NCBI GenBank assembly: GCA_035041965.1
Contig: JAPYMA010000745.1
Span: 20,405-84,404 of the forward strand
From: Anisakis pegreffii
Taxonomy: Eukaryota > Nematoda > Chromadorea > Rhabditida > Anisakidae
DNA length: 64,000 bases
Direction of reading: 5' to 3'
Both the position numbers and the translations under genes were made by a program. Positions 25,401 to 37,753 of the stretch are shown one piece after another; positions within the stretch are counted from its first letter, which is position 1, and each line of letters opens with the position of its first letter. The notes beneath the pieces are model-generated. The model was given only the letters and a program-made list of their open reading frames with translations, had not been told where the DNA came from and did no database searches.

Positions 25401-28400
25401 AACTGTCGGCATTACTCAAATCGTTGTGTGGAAATGTGAGTTAAACAGTGTGTGCGGCAATATAAGTTGAGACTTAAACATAAATGGTGAGTATCGCATG
25501 CATTTGTTCTGATCTAATGATTGATATCAGATCAGATCAGCGATACTCGTTCTCATCGTCGTGTCGGGTTGAGTTAGATTTTTATCTTACGTCTTTAATT
25601 CGTGCACATTGCTGCACTCGTTTGCGTTGTTTTAGACAGCTTTGGATTGAGGTTGTATGAGGTGCTGAACGTAACAGAAGCACGCGAAACATATCATTGT
25701 TGCCATATTTTTGATTAATTGTTCGTTATCTCTGACAATATCTTTCTGAGTATTCTCTTTCTTTTTTTGATCGTTCATTTTTGTAAGCGCTATTTCTTAG
25801 TTCTTGTGTCTTATCAAAGACTTGTTTCAAGTTCATAAATTTCTGGTAAAACCTCTAGAGGATTAATGAAATGTGCCTTTGAATTTTTCTTTGAGACTTT
25901 CGTCGAACTTTCATGGCTGTCCGAATTTTCCGAAAAACGACCACAAATTCATTGCAAATTCAAAAAACAGTTATGTTTTGTGACGGAATCACAAAAATCA
26001 GTTGTTTTGTGATGGAATTTGTGATGGAACAGTTTCTTTATTACAATTCCGTTGAAATTCTTGACACTCGGTTATAAACTCGATGGGAGTTAACGGAAAA
26101 ATATCATGTAAATATGCGATCACATATAGGATTGTAGAGAGAGAGTTGTATGGTTGTTATGTTAAGTGAATAGCGAAATCAATAAATGATCTGTTATCAT
26201 TTTGATGGAAAGAGATAAGAAATAATTGTTTGGTTTGGAGTTGATAGTGGTATTGTTATGGCTGCTTAGGTCGACTTTAGTATAAGTTATCAATGAACAT
26301 TGGAGAATCGTGTTTATTGTCGAATTGTTTCTATTATTATTGTCGTTGACTTTTGATGATGTTTCACGTGCAGCCTTTAGTTTGAAGATCCATTTGATGA
26401 TGTTTCACGTGCAGCCTTTAGTTTGAAGATCAATGAAATGGAGTTTATGCTGCAATTGATTCGTCTGATGCAACTTCTCTTTATGATTTATCTTTAACAT
26501 TTCCTCGACTTAAATTTTAAAATTTAAAATTTTAAAATTCGCATTGATTTCATTCTTTTTCATTTATACGTACCTAAAAGTTGTCCTTTTTTGATTGAGT
26601 GGCCCTAATCACTTGTATTCATCTCTCTCACAATCAGTGAAATGCGAACATTTCTCTATAAATAAAACTAGCACGCCTATTGAATTAATTGATAGAATTA
26701 ATTTTGTGTTATCTTGGTTTATCTCTTTGGCATGTTGATTTGAATTTATGGATTTCGAGAAGCCTAAATTTTTTTCCCTGATGCAATATTATTTCCGGGT
26801 ATTCTGCTTGAAATTATAAGAAGTTTTTGAAATTCCACAGAGTCAACCAGACGCTCCTGATATTCGAATCTCATTCTTGATAGCTTTTCCATTTTTCGAT
26901 ATGTCCTTTCAACCGTCACATGAAAGAGTTCTATGTAATTCATTTGTCGTATTGTCATATTAATTGATATAATCTCTTGCTCCTCACATCTACTGATATA
27001 TCTCTTTAATCCAATATCAGCATCTGGGGATATGAGCTGAGATCTCGAATAATATTTGTATAGTGCAGTAATAATTGTTGACGTGCATATCAGTCCTTGA
27101 CCCTTCCCTATATTATCAGCTGTACATCTACGATCAGTCATGTTGGTGTTGTATTGTAAGAAAATGCCTAGTTCTTTACTAAGTTAGTGGCTTTTGAACA
27201 ATATTGATGGCAGAAAGGTTAATGGTGATGATATTGACGTAAGATAAACTCTGATGCGTTCTTTATTGGATGAGTCGATTGGAAGGCAATAATAAGGATC
27301 TGAAAAGATGGATTACTAAAAGACATGCACTGAAGCTCGCATATTGATGGACAGTTTGTCAGCACTATAGGCTATCCTCGGTTCACAAATAGCAGCCAAT
27401 TTATGAAACTGCTCTTGCCGTCTTTATCTTCTTGTTTGTGACTTATTTCTTTGTCTTTTTGCTGGCCCTATTGCGTTGCGTTCGAATCAACATCGCCTAC
27501 TACCGCCCTATCTTATCCTTCATTATCCTGTCTGGTCACATTGGTGATGTGGTCAGATTAAATCCTCAATCAATCAATGCAGTGCCATTGGCTCAAGCTG
27601 TAATGCAACTGTTTCATCATTTCATCATTATAACTGGGGTTGGGTCGGATCGGGTTGGGGTCTGCGAGAGGAGCTCAGGTCTTCGACTCTAGTCCTCATT
27701 CTCGCAACCCCCATCCCCATCTCTGGGGTTCTCGGCCACTAACAAGGTGTGGCGATCGCCGAGGTTGATTTCACTCCTACGGTTGAATCGGGACTCGGGG
27801 ACCACCAGCACTTTTGAGGTTTCAGGGGCTATGGGAACCCCATCGTTATTATATTGACGAGTGTTCAGTGCGATTCGATTGTTCAGAGATGAATCATCAA
27901 AATGTAAGCATGTAATGAACCGAATTTAAGTACATGCAAGCAAGCAAGCATCAAGCAGCATTCTGGTATTACTATGGCATGCCCATGTTTCATGCTCTCA
28001 TCTAAACGTTACTTTTGTTTGGATGAGTGGGTAGATATCCATCTATCTATATCAGTTATTTGAATGAGTGCTTACACCGGATGTTCATTTGCAAATGGAG
28101 AATGTAACGGATCGGTTTGGCTTTAAAGTCACATTGCTTTTTGCTGAGAAAATAACGTGTGCTTAGTGCTCTGTGTGTTGCCTTCATTCATCTATCGCTG
28201 TATCTGTCGATATTCGGTTACATGAGTAATGAATTTGTCAGTTCTGAGATTTTAAATCTTCGAAGTTTGTTTCTGGATAGATAGATAAATACATGCAGCT
28301 GTTCGTTCGTGTCATAGTGTATTGCACAGATCGCTGGTAAATGCGACTGTGTTGTTATTGTTAGTCTCTTATATCAGTGTTCAGAGATACTTAGCTCGAG

Positions 28401-31400
28401 TATATGGAATGTCATTGAAATTTTGAAATTAGAATTGGAATTATTCGCGTCATATGACACATCTACGGTATTAGTACTCATCGAAAAAGTGGAATTTTAG
28501 TCTTTAAGATTACTATTTCCGGTTTTTTGCTGCCTCCGTTTTTTTGAATGGCTGTTCGGGTTTTTTCACGATATTGCATTTATTTTGAATATGAATTCCA
28601 ACTGTTTGGAGTGATATCGAATGGATATTTTGATGAAAGGGCGAGTGCTTATTAACAATTGAAACAAATAATTTGTTGGGCGAGTGAATCATCATGTAAA
28701 TGAATTTAATTGATTAATGCCAATTGAATATTATTCACATTTATATTCATAATTTCTTCTACATGAATAACATCTTTTTTATACAATGTAACGTATACCA
28801 ATGTTATAAAAAGTGTATGCATAAGAGAAAATTGCTTATAGACTGGCGAGTGACTGTTCGTTCTTTCTCTAGTAATGGTCAAATCTCCATGGAATTCTGA
28901 GGCTGTCTCCTCCTTGTATTGGTTCTATTTATGTAATTCAGTTTCGCTCTTTTCAATCCATATGCCCATATTTATGCATGGTCGTATTCGCTAAAGTCCT
29001 TGAGTTTTCGATTGTATTATATCGTCTTGTATGGATTAGAAAACTGCGTATTGAGATCGAGTGATGTATCTATCTATCGTTCATAATAATTTCGATGTGC
29101 GGTTTTGGTCAATTTTTTGGTGTTGACTTCCAGTCATTGAGGTTATTAATTTTGGACTGAGGTTGTCATTTTGAAAATGATGTTAAGGTATTAGCGAGGA
29201 TATAAAAGTGCTGTTGTATGAAAGCTTGTACAATTAAACTAACATAAGCTGCTATATCAAACGAAATCAATACGTTGTTTTGGATTGCTGGCTGCTGCTG
29301 TTCAGTATTATATCGTACAGGGAATATGCAGGAGGCAGGGTTGAGGTCATTCATCTAAAGCATTCATATTCATTCATCATTAATTCATCATCAATGATGT
29401 TTTTATGAATATCCAATATTTGATCTTTTCTTATCCTCCATCTCTAATACGTACTCTTATCGTGCACGTATTGTCTTAATATTATTCAAAAATGAAACGA
29501 TGATGATATCAGCAATCCATCAGCAGCACAACCAATGCGCATACTCCATCCACTCCTCGTAAACGAAACGATACACCAAAACACTGATATTGACATTTTA
29601 TGCTGCTCTCTATTGCCCAGCACTGCACAGCACTACGCACATGATGAATTAGTGGGAATATAAGCCTGATTTTATCTGATCCTCGTTTTGTCTTATCTTT
29701 ATCTCATCTTATCTCATTTTGATTGCTTCGATTCTCTTTAATAGAGTGCAGTTGTTAAAGAGTATATTGCTTTCGAAATATTGCGTTTTTTATCAAATAA
29801 GTGAATTTACATTGTGTTAATGAGTGAAATTACATTATTACCCCTCCTCACTCGTGTTTGAGTAAATCCGCTTTATAGTGTTTTAATAAGTAAAATTACT
29901 GGGAGGTTTTGTTTATAATGGTATGACCGAGCGATTTCGGGATTGTCGCTCGTGAAGTGGATAGCTTTCACGTGTTGAATGGGTGTTTTTTCGAGATATC
30001 TATCGCCCGTATAGTGGGTGATAGATATCTCGAAAAAAACACCCATTCAACACCCATTCAAGATATCCTTTTAGAGATATTGCCATAGGGGTGATAGATC
30101 CCCGAGATCCCGCTTGCGAGGTTGTAGTTTTGGGAAATATCGCTCATTAAGGTCACATATGTTAGGAGATTATGATTAAGTGGACACTTTAATAGTGAAA
30201 GCAATAATGAATGATGCGAACTAGCATTTGGCCGAGTATAGATGATAGATGAGCAGCGTTATAAGAAGATGATATCCATATGGTGCTGTGTGTTCTGTTT
30301 GAACGTTCAACATTTTGGAATTGTTATTGATATCATTTAAAATGGTATCGTTTCAGGTAAACAATGTTCAGGATAGTGGTGCGCATCCCAAAAGTGTTCA
30401 TAAATTAAAGGGGTCCAAACCGAAGATATCGAACCATTTCGATAGTGACCCAGACGAAGAGGATTACTTTGACGAGGTGAGCATTTCTCATTGATCGTTC
30501 AAGATTTAGGATAGTAACAGATATATTTCAGGATTTAGGAGTTTCATCGTCAATGTCGGGTGGTTTAGGACGTCTTCCGATCGAAGAGGATGATGAGTTC
30601 AACCCGTGGGAAGTGCCGAGTTCAGCCGCTGGTCATGGCTATATCCCAGTGCAGTCGTCTCGTAACGACCGATGGCTGGATGGATTGAGTCTGCGCTTGA
30701 ACGAGTGTGTCTTGTACAGGGGTGATGCGTGCTCGGATTTCTTGAACGGTCGTTTCATTCGAATCGTTAGCGAAAGCCGAGAGGATATGTATGATCTCGG
30801 TTCGTTTCGGTCATTTATTCTATTATTCAGAGTTATGAGTTGTATGCCTGTGGTTTGCATCATAAAACTTTACTCTCATTCAGATCGCAATCTTCGAGCC
30901 GCGATGATGTTCATCAATAATAGTCCAGATATTTCGTCAGAATGTAAGAAGTATTCACACGCAGTTGCGTGTTATCATATGTATAAAGTTTGTGATAAGT
31001 CTTTGCTATCAGCCCATCAATCTCAGCATTCTGAAGTCAATTTATCGACTCAGAATCAAATCATCTCGATTTGTCGCAAGGATTGTTACGCTTTACAGGT
31101 TGGACTTTTGACTGCATTGCCATCTTTTGACCGCATCATAATCATTGTCGTCACATTAAGACAGACGTATTCTTGACCGTGAAATTACTTTAGACCGAGG
31201 TTTGCCCAAAAGAGTTAGCATTGGCCGCAGAGCACGACCTGGTTGGTGAAGAGCCGAAGGCTTTATTCCCTAAATGTGATTCGTTGAACGAGAACGCACA
31301 ATATTGCATCTCGATCATTAACGCTTTCCAAAAGGTTTATTTTTATCAGCAGTTTATTTTTTTCACTGAGTTTTTTCCTCATTATTTCGATTATATTTGT

Positions 31401-32166
31401 TTAACGCGTCAAAAATTGCAATTTTATATTTTCAAACAAATAACGAAATTTATAATAAAGAATTGCTTTCAGCAAACGTCGCCGTCGTCACCAAAAGTAA
31501 ATGTGTTGGATAAACCAGATGCGGGTATTTTGTCGATAACCGATGACAATCATATGGTACCACATTGGTGTTACGTTGATAGTGGAAAGAGTTATGAGGG
31601 AACGGTTTCGATTACGAAGTCGGGTAAACGGTGCATGAATTGGTCACAGAGCACATCGAGGTTCGTTTAGTGGACATTGCATAAGGGATACCAATGATAA
31701 TCCACGGATAGAATTAGAATTAGAAGGTTTATTGCCAAGTAAAAATACATACAAGCAATAATACAATATGAAAGGCGCAGCTCTATATCATCATGTTAGA
31801 TTCAAATAATTAAAAATTATAACAAATTAAAAAGGCGTAATAAAAAATGGAAATTTAAATGTAGTTCTCATTGTGTGATATATGATACAGAGCAACTTTA
31901 TGATATAAAAGTGATATTTCAGAGAGTTCAATACAGAGCGTTACCCATCCCTGAAAACATCCAAAAACTATTGTCGTAACGTCGGCGGTAAGAAAACAAG
32001 TCCATGGTGTTATTCATTGCCAAACGGTCAAGAAGAATATTGTGACATCAGACAATGCCCCAAGAATATGTATCCGCATCTGGAAGACCGGGATTCTTCG
32101 GGGAATCTCAATCAACAGGTTATTTCTCGAACATTATTCACTCCAATTCATCTTATAATGTACTGA

Positions 32167-32226
<60 letters not shown>

Positions 32227-35200
32227 TCATCATTATCGCTCTTGAAGATATAGAATGTATTTTAGAGTTCACTATTGGAAGATATGAGTGATCTGTGGTC
32301 AGGTCTTTCATCTCAGTGGCAGTTGTCTTTGATTGCTGGTATAAGTTCATTGATACTGTTATTGCTGTTGTTATTGTGCTGCCTATGTTGTTGTCGACGA
32401 AGCAAGAATACAAAAAATAATCAGCGAACATCTGCAAATATCAAGAAAAATGGCAATTTACACTCTTGTAATGGATCATCTATTGCGAATAGGTTTGTTT
32501 TCATTTCTTTTTTGGAACAATTATAGTAATCAGACTGGAGTGTATATTGAAATTTGAGCAGTCTGGGTCATTGGTGAGTGAAAGTAAGCCAGAAAAGTGT
32601 TCACAATTGATGTGTGCCAAACAAATGATATTTTCAGTGCAATGAACAGTGCATACTATCGTAAACTGAACGGTATTTCAACGCCAATAACTGCACCTCA
32701 ACCCAATGGGTGTGCGGCTTTTGAGTTATCTTCGCTGCTGACATCAAATAATAACAATAATAATACCGGATCCACATTCATCCAACACCAAGCAATACCG
32801 TCAGCGTCAACTTATGCACAATACAGTCCAAGACCCTCTACCGAACCACCTCTCGAACCGTACCAAATCCCCGAAATACAACCTAATCAGGTTTACAGCT
32901 CGCTCTCATTTCTATGAAACTTTGGTGTTTTGCAGTACTTTAACAAGTGATTTAGTTGCGAGATTCATACAGCTTTAGATCAATTATCTACAATAATTGA
33001 TCTGCTGCATTCATATAATTGTAAAATTTCAGTTGCAAATAGGTGAGTTGATTGGAGAGGGTCAGTTCGGTGTAGTACATAGTGGTAATTGGCACGGCTC
33101 ATTGATTAGTGGTGAACCTCTGCAGGTATGTTTTAAAAGTTATTTATTGAAACAATGGGTTTCAATTGGTTTGGGTTTTAATTGTATTGATATTACAGAT
33201 AGCAATAAAATGTTTGAAAACAACGAACAATAAAGCGGATCGATCGAATTTTGAAGAGGAAATACGTACGATAGCTTCGTTTGAGCATCCGAATGTGATA
33301 CGTTTATTGGGAGTGTGTTATTTCGATTCGCAGCAGATCAGTGCCATTTTCGATTATATGATTCATGGAGATCTGCACGAGTTCTTGAGGTTGAGGGCAC
33401 CGAAATCTGTCGGGTTCGTGGTTGTTTTTTTATTTGTTTGTTTTTATTGTTCGTGTAAAGAACGACGTGCATATCCACGTTGGGCGGTTCCCGGATGGTA
33501 ATACTGCACTCGCAGATGCTCTATTGGTCAACGACATTTTAAAGCGAAACTTTTGTACGGATGAATCGCTTTTGCTAGAACAGTGTTACCACTTTTGTTA
33601 AAAAATGGTCTATTATTTTAGCTAGCAAATCGCTTTTGCTAAAAAAATGATGACCTATTGATAATGATCAATATGATCAATGATCAATAATTGATAATGA
33701 TCAGTTAAAAATTATGATCAATATTACCACGTATAAATTTCAGTGTAACTGTGTTATTTTCAGTTATGACCAATCAGTTGATGAAGAACGAATCGCTGCA
33801 GATACTGAAGACTTCTTGAGGATTGCTGTACAGGTGAGACTGCGTTTATGTTTGATTGATTGCAGTTGCATTGATTGTGGTGAGGATGAGGAGATTATTG
33901 GTTGAATTCGATTGCAGATTGCATCTGGGATGGCTTATCTGGCGGATTTGAGTTATGTACATCGCGATTTAGCAACACGAAATTGTTTGGTTGGTGATCA
34001 GCGTATAATCAAGATTTGTGATTTTGGTGGGATGAAGAGTTGTTATGAGAAGGATTATTATAAGGTTGGTTCGTTTTCATCTCATTCGATTTGGTTTTGC
34101 AAGTGAGTGGTGTATCGATATGTTAAGATATAATGTTTAGACGGTGCATCGATCATGGATTCCGGTTAGATGGTTGTCGAAAGAGGTGATTCAACAAGGC
34201 CGTTACACAGAAGCAAGTGATGTTTGGGCGTTTGGAGTGACCCTTTGGGAGATTTATTCTTACGGCAAACAGCCATATGAAGGCTATTCGAATAGCGAGG
34301 TTATCGAGCTGATATCGATGCGTTCTTTGCTGGAATGCCCACAGAATTGTCCGACGAACATCTACAGGTTTTTGACTTTGTTCATTCATTCATGTTAGCA
34401 ATGATTTTAGCTCATAGAGCATTTCCTAAGAGACCTTTACGGATTAGTAATTGAAAATATGAAGAGTAAATTGACTAGTTTCAGTATGATGATAGAATGC
34501 TGGCATGAACATGCAGAACGTCGACCGACATTCTCTGAGTTGCATAGCCGTCTGCAGACATGGTCGTTGACTTCAACTATAACGGGGCATAACAATCGAG
34601 CGAACAGCACGCATTCTGGTTTGTTGATTTCGTATTATTTCGTTGTTATCGTTGTGTTTTTCGTTTTTTCTTTGAAATGAGTTGTTTTTCAACGTTTACA
34701 GTGAGCGATTCTTAAGACATTAGCTTAAGAATCGCTTACCTCCTCTATATTTCACTCACAGTGTACTTAAGGTATTAGATGACTGCGGAGTATTTTTTGA
34801 AGGTCGTGAACGATGAAGTTGTTCACTTTGTGAGAACTTGCACAGCTCTCTGTTGTTGAGAAACAACCGACTGATTGGTCGTCACTATTTAAAGGATCGA
34901 GTGCAGCGAACCGTGGTAGTAAGCAGTCATCGTCAGGTCAAAGTTCATCGATAATTCGTCAAGGAGGTGGTGCAATGAATGGAGGTACAACCTCAGCAGG
35001 TACGGCTCAAAGTCTGAGCACCGCCGGCTTTTCGGTACCGTCTCCAGCTCCGATGCAAACAATGATGACTCTGAATGGCGTACATCCGTATCATACAAAC
35101 GGCAACACTACGAATGCTGGGCAACAAATTGGTATGAACTTTATTCATCTGTTTTTTACTGTTAACGATTTCGTTTATTCTGTTTTTATTTTAAGTTGAG

Positions 35201-35463
35201 TTCTTGTTGTGTTGATGCAGCAGTTGTTCATGTGAATGATAAGGTGAAGTGCAAGTTCGATTGAGAAAATGATGCGATTTGACTAATGCTCTCTGTCGTT
35301 TCCAGGTGGTCCATCGACGAACTTGGGTCGATCGCCTCCGAAAACAGGCCGAGCGAATCGATCGGATTCCTCGCCTCTGATGCACCATCGCCAGATCGCA
35401 ACGAATGGAAACAATAATTACTATACAGAAGACGATGATGTGGGTAGTGAAGAATCAGATTAA
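19407..35463 (+). CDS. cam-1: ROR-family receptor tyrosine kinase (CAM-1-like)
   Basis: Single-pass receptor that binds Wnt ligands and, in C. elegans, guides cell and axon migration. Exons, all phase-matched: 19407-19528, 23541-23678, 23951-24119, 30357-30476, 30532-30799, 30884-31098, 31194-31334, 31473-31660, 31923-32118, 32266-32492, 32638-32890, 33033-33125, 33199-33413, 33764-33833, 33918-34064, 34141-34367, 34485-34618, 34895-35131, 35306-35463 (1105 residues, N-terminus missing). Domains in order: acidic stem; Ig domain (FKCEAAG to DSGYYQC); Frizzled domain with all ten cysteines, about residues 225-390; kringle with six cysteines, ending YCDIRQC; membrane helix near 540-562 followed by CCLCCCRR; kinase near 680-975 with [21 protein letters not shown] and the activation-loop YEKDYY; Ser/Thr-rich tail ending GSEESD. 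The order Ig-Frizzled-kringle-kinase is unique to ROR. Large introns (4.0 and 6.2 kb) lie around the Ig exons. The signal peptide was not located. Confidence 0.95.
24563..24637 (+). repeat. tRNA-like box A/box B relic in ROR intron
   Basis: TAGCGCAGTCGGTTAA at 24563 is an excellent box A, and ATTCGAGTC at 24629 resembles box B. The 66-base spacing is too long for an ordinary tRNA without an intron or long variable arm. Acceptor and anticodon arms cannot be drawn convincingly. It may be a pseudo-tRNA or tRNA-derived repeat. Confidence 0.35.
25489..25548. repeat. Short inverted repeat in ROR intron
   Basis: GAGTATCGC at 25489 and GCGATACTC at 25540 form the outer arms. CTGATCT and AGATCAG pair inside, leaving small bulges. 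It is a 60-base imperfect hairpin with no coding content. Confidence 0.55.
26352..26431. repeat. Tandem duplication of a 39-base unit containing CACGTG
   Basis: Two identical copies (26352-26390 and 26393-26431) separated by two bases. Each contains TTTCACGTGCAGCC with the E-box palindrome CACGTG. They lie in the 6.2-kb intron after the Ig domain. The perfect identity points to a recent local duplication. Confidence 0.85.
26764..27141 (-). CDS. Uncharacterised 125-codon ORF nested in ROR intron
   Basis: An uninterrupted minus-strand frame with balanced composition, unlike most chance frames here: many charged and amphipathic stretches ([34 protein letters not shown]) in the second half, which could be helical, and few low-complexity runs. 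It begins ATG ACT GAT and ends TAG. No domain, signal peptide or membrane segment was recognised. It lies antisense inside the intron between ROR exons 24119 and 30357. It may be a small nested gene, an exon of one, or a mobile-element remnant; a chance frame cannot be excluded. Confidence 0.3.
   Translation of the reverse strand: MTDRRCTADNIGKGQGLICTSTIITALYKYYSRSQLISPDADIGLKRYISRCEEQEIISINMTIRQMNYIELFHVTVERTYRKMEKLSRMRFEYQERLVDSVEFQKLLIISSRIPGNNIASGKKI
27640..27850. repeat. GC-rich repeat island, copy 2
   Basis: A GC-rich patch (GGTCGGATCGGG, GACTCGGGGACCACC) with an internal hairpin: GGGGTCTGCGAGAG pairs loosely with CATTCTCGCAACCCCC. Its wording resembles the islands at 12315, 46820 and 56635. 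It lies in the large ROR intron. No gene was recognised. Confidence 0.5.
29974..30052. repeat. Near-perfect long hairpin in ROR intron
   Basis: The left arm beginning GTGTTGAATGGGTG and running through TCGAGATATCTATC is the inverse of the right arm GATAGATATCTCGA ... CACCCATTCAACAC. The arms are about 36-38 bases with one length difference in a T-run, and the centre is only a few bases. A partial third copy (CACCCATTCAAGATATC) follows. It is probably a recent foldback element, about 300 bases upstream of the exon at 30357. Confidence 0.85.
32170..32215. repeat. (TA)n microsatellite
   Basis: About 23 TA dinucleotides in the 147-base intron between the kringle exon (ends 32118) and the membrane-segment exon (starts 32266) of the ROR gene. 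It takes up nearly a third of this intron. Confidence 0.97.
34701..34739. repeat. Intronic hairpin
   Basis: GTGAGCGATTCTTAAG and CTTAAGAATCGCTTAC are inverse copies with one mismatch around a 7-base loop. They lie in the intron between the last kinase exon and the Ser-rich tail of the ROR gene. Confidence 0.8.
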
Positions 35464-36904
35464 TTTATTGGGTGAACGGTTCACTAAATTGTGAGACCGA
35501 CTAATTTATTAATTAAGCTTACTCACTGACCTCATATCACAACTTATCTCATCTCATCCCTCTCAAGCACTTTCGAGTGAGTGTTTGAGTGCTGCTGTTC
35601 AAAGTAATGTTATTGTGCTGTGTGTGTGTGTTTTTGCGCGTGTATTATAGTTTATTAATGAAAAACACACTTGATTACTCATATGAATAGCATTTGATCT
35701 CAGTTATATTATGATTGCAAAAGAACTGATTGAACACGACGTATAATAATTCTTCCAGGGCATTAATTTTAACTGACCTCTTTGATGATCATCCGTTGAG
35801 CTTATCGTGCTGAATCGTCGTTTCATAGATTCAGTTTCGTTGACATTGTGCTTATAACCGATATGTGCTTAATCTTTAAACAATCCTTGATTATATATCT
35901 AGTTTTATATTGTAAAATATGCTGACCAATGGCGAAGTTGGAATGCAGGGTTATTCATTATTATTGTTCATCGTCCATTGTATTCTTTAAATGATCATCT
36001 CCCCACTTCTGTTTCTCTCTTACTTAAATTCATTTACATTTATATTCAGTACTTATCTACTGCCTTATCTCTTATTATTCAATCAACTTCAAATTATTAT
36101 CAATAAGAACTCTTCATTACTGTTACAGTTTTGTTTTGCTGTTATATGTGAATATTATTATTTGTTATTGGTTGATTGTTTGATCTGTCGTCATTATTGT
36201 TGTTGATATTATTAAATGTATCAATAATATTCATCTTTACAGCTAATAAATGAATATCTCATCTCATCATTAAACAACAGACAACTCATAACTCTCATTT
36301 ATAACTAACCGCATTTTTTTAGTAGGTAATGGTACTGAATTTGTATCTGAAATGATTATAGAATTAACGTGTTTCGATACTGATCGTGAGTATTTGTTTT
36401 GCTTTGTGCAGAACTCGTGCACAGTGGAACGCAACAATTATGAATATTAGCTTGTTAGTATCGTAGCATGGCCACAATAGGTACTAATTTCGATGAAACA
36501 ACCCCAACGAAGACGAGAAGCTCAACCAAAAGCCGAGACATCTTCAGATATCACCACTCTTAACAAGCGCAAGTTTATCTGAGATGTGGTGTGAAAAGGT
36601 TGACAAGTTAAAGTTACTTAATAGATATTTGATTAGTGAGTAACTGTAGAGTGGAATAACTGCAGGAGGAATTCATTGTTTGAGTAAAAGATTTGTAGGA
36701 ATTGTCTGGAGAAGTAAGAAAGTTTTGAAACGAGTTCGTCGCATTAACTTGAGTCTTTTCTGCATAAGAAACACTTCTACTTTGGTATTTCTTTTCATTC
36801 GAGTACATCGATTGCTTGTTCAATTGCTATTCAATTATTACTGGTCTGCACTTCAACTCCATACATCTTACAATTAGTTTCATTCCCTCGTTCGAATAGC
36901 TCCC
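35464..36904. other. ROR 3' UTR and intergenic region
   Basis: AT-rich sequence after the ROR stop codon. An AATAAA at about 36245 is a possible polyadenylation signal, though it is far from the stop codon. A 31-codon frame starting ATGGCCACAATAGG at 36468 has non-repetitive composition but no support. No other gene was seen. Confidence 0.5.
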
Positions 36905-37753
36905 ATGGAACTTTCATCAATACGCGTTATTATTCTTATTGTAACCATTTTACAGTTAATTCATTCAACAAGTTCAGGTATGTAATCAGATGATAGATTT
37001 CTGGGTCATACGCTTCAATATGCGTATGATTCCGTAATGAGCAAATGCCCCAAACTTGCTATAATCATTACATGAATAATCGTATTCACCTGATATAAAC
37101 AACTCCGAATCTTTTATTCAGTTCGAGAATGTTTGTTATGACTTCATCTATTTGTAAAACATCCACAATCTTCAGATGGGAGTACTTTCTTCCTTAGATA
37201 TTTGTTCATAACTCTACCATGCGTTTTATTGTTTATGTTGGCCAGGAACCCTAAAATAAGTCATAAGAGAAGTTTATTATTCAGAAACCCCATTGTGGTG
37301 TCATCAAGGAGGTGATAAAAAATCATATAAACCAGTCGAGTGTGACTCAGATACAATGGAGTGTTATAAATTCATTTGTGATGACGGTCAATGTAGGTTT
37401 TAGGTATATTGTGTGTTTTTGAATTATTGCTTTTATTGTGTTTTTTATATTATTTTTATTTTTGAATTTTATTGATGCGATCAATAATGTTAATATGATC
37501 ACATTCAGGGCCGTTCGTCGTCAGAGGATGTGGAATTTCATCGAGAAATCTTCAAGAATTGAGCAGGAATCTGAGCTGTTTGCAAGCGAACTCGCAGTGT
37601 TCATATTTGGGTGGTGTGGGAAAGTGCCTGAGATGTAGCAATAAACACATGTGCAACGACTCATTATCAACAACGATACATTATCATTCGCTATCACTAT
37701 TATTGCTTTTTATCGCAGTTTTTGATGCGATCACACGGCATGATTCGATCTGA
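36905..37753 (+). CDS. Ly-6-like secreted protein, probably GPI-anchored
   Basis: Three exons, 36905-36977, 37285-37392 and 37509-37753, join in phases 1 and 1 to give 141 residues. The N-terminus MELSSIRVIIILIVTILQ is a signal peptide. The mature part has about ten cysteines spaced like a three-finger (Ly-6/uPAR) fold: LWCHQ, VECD, MECYKFICDD, RGCGIS, LSCLQ, QCSYL, KCLRCSN, and the closing CND typical of this fold. A hydrophobic C-terminal stretch (SLSLLLLFIAVFDAI) suggests a GPI signal. An acceptor (AATAG) lies five bases before the ATG. The ODR-2/HOT group of nematode Ly-6 proteins is the nearest family I can suggest; its role would be at the cell surface. The fold call is from cysteine pattern only. 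Confidence 0.75.
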
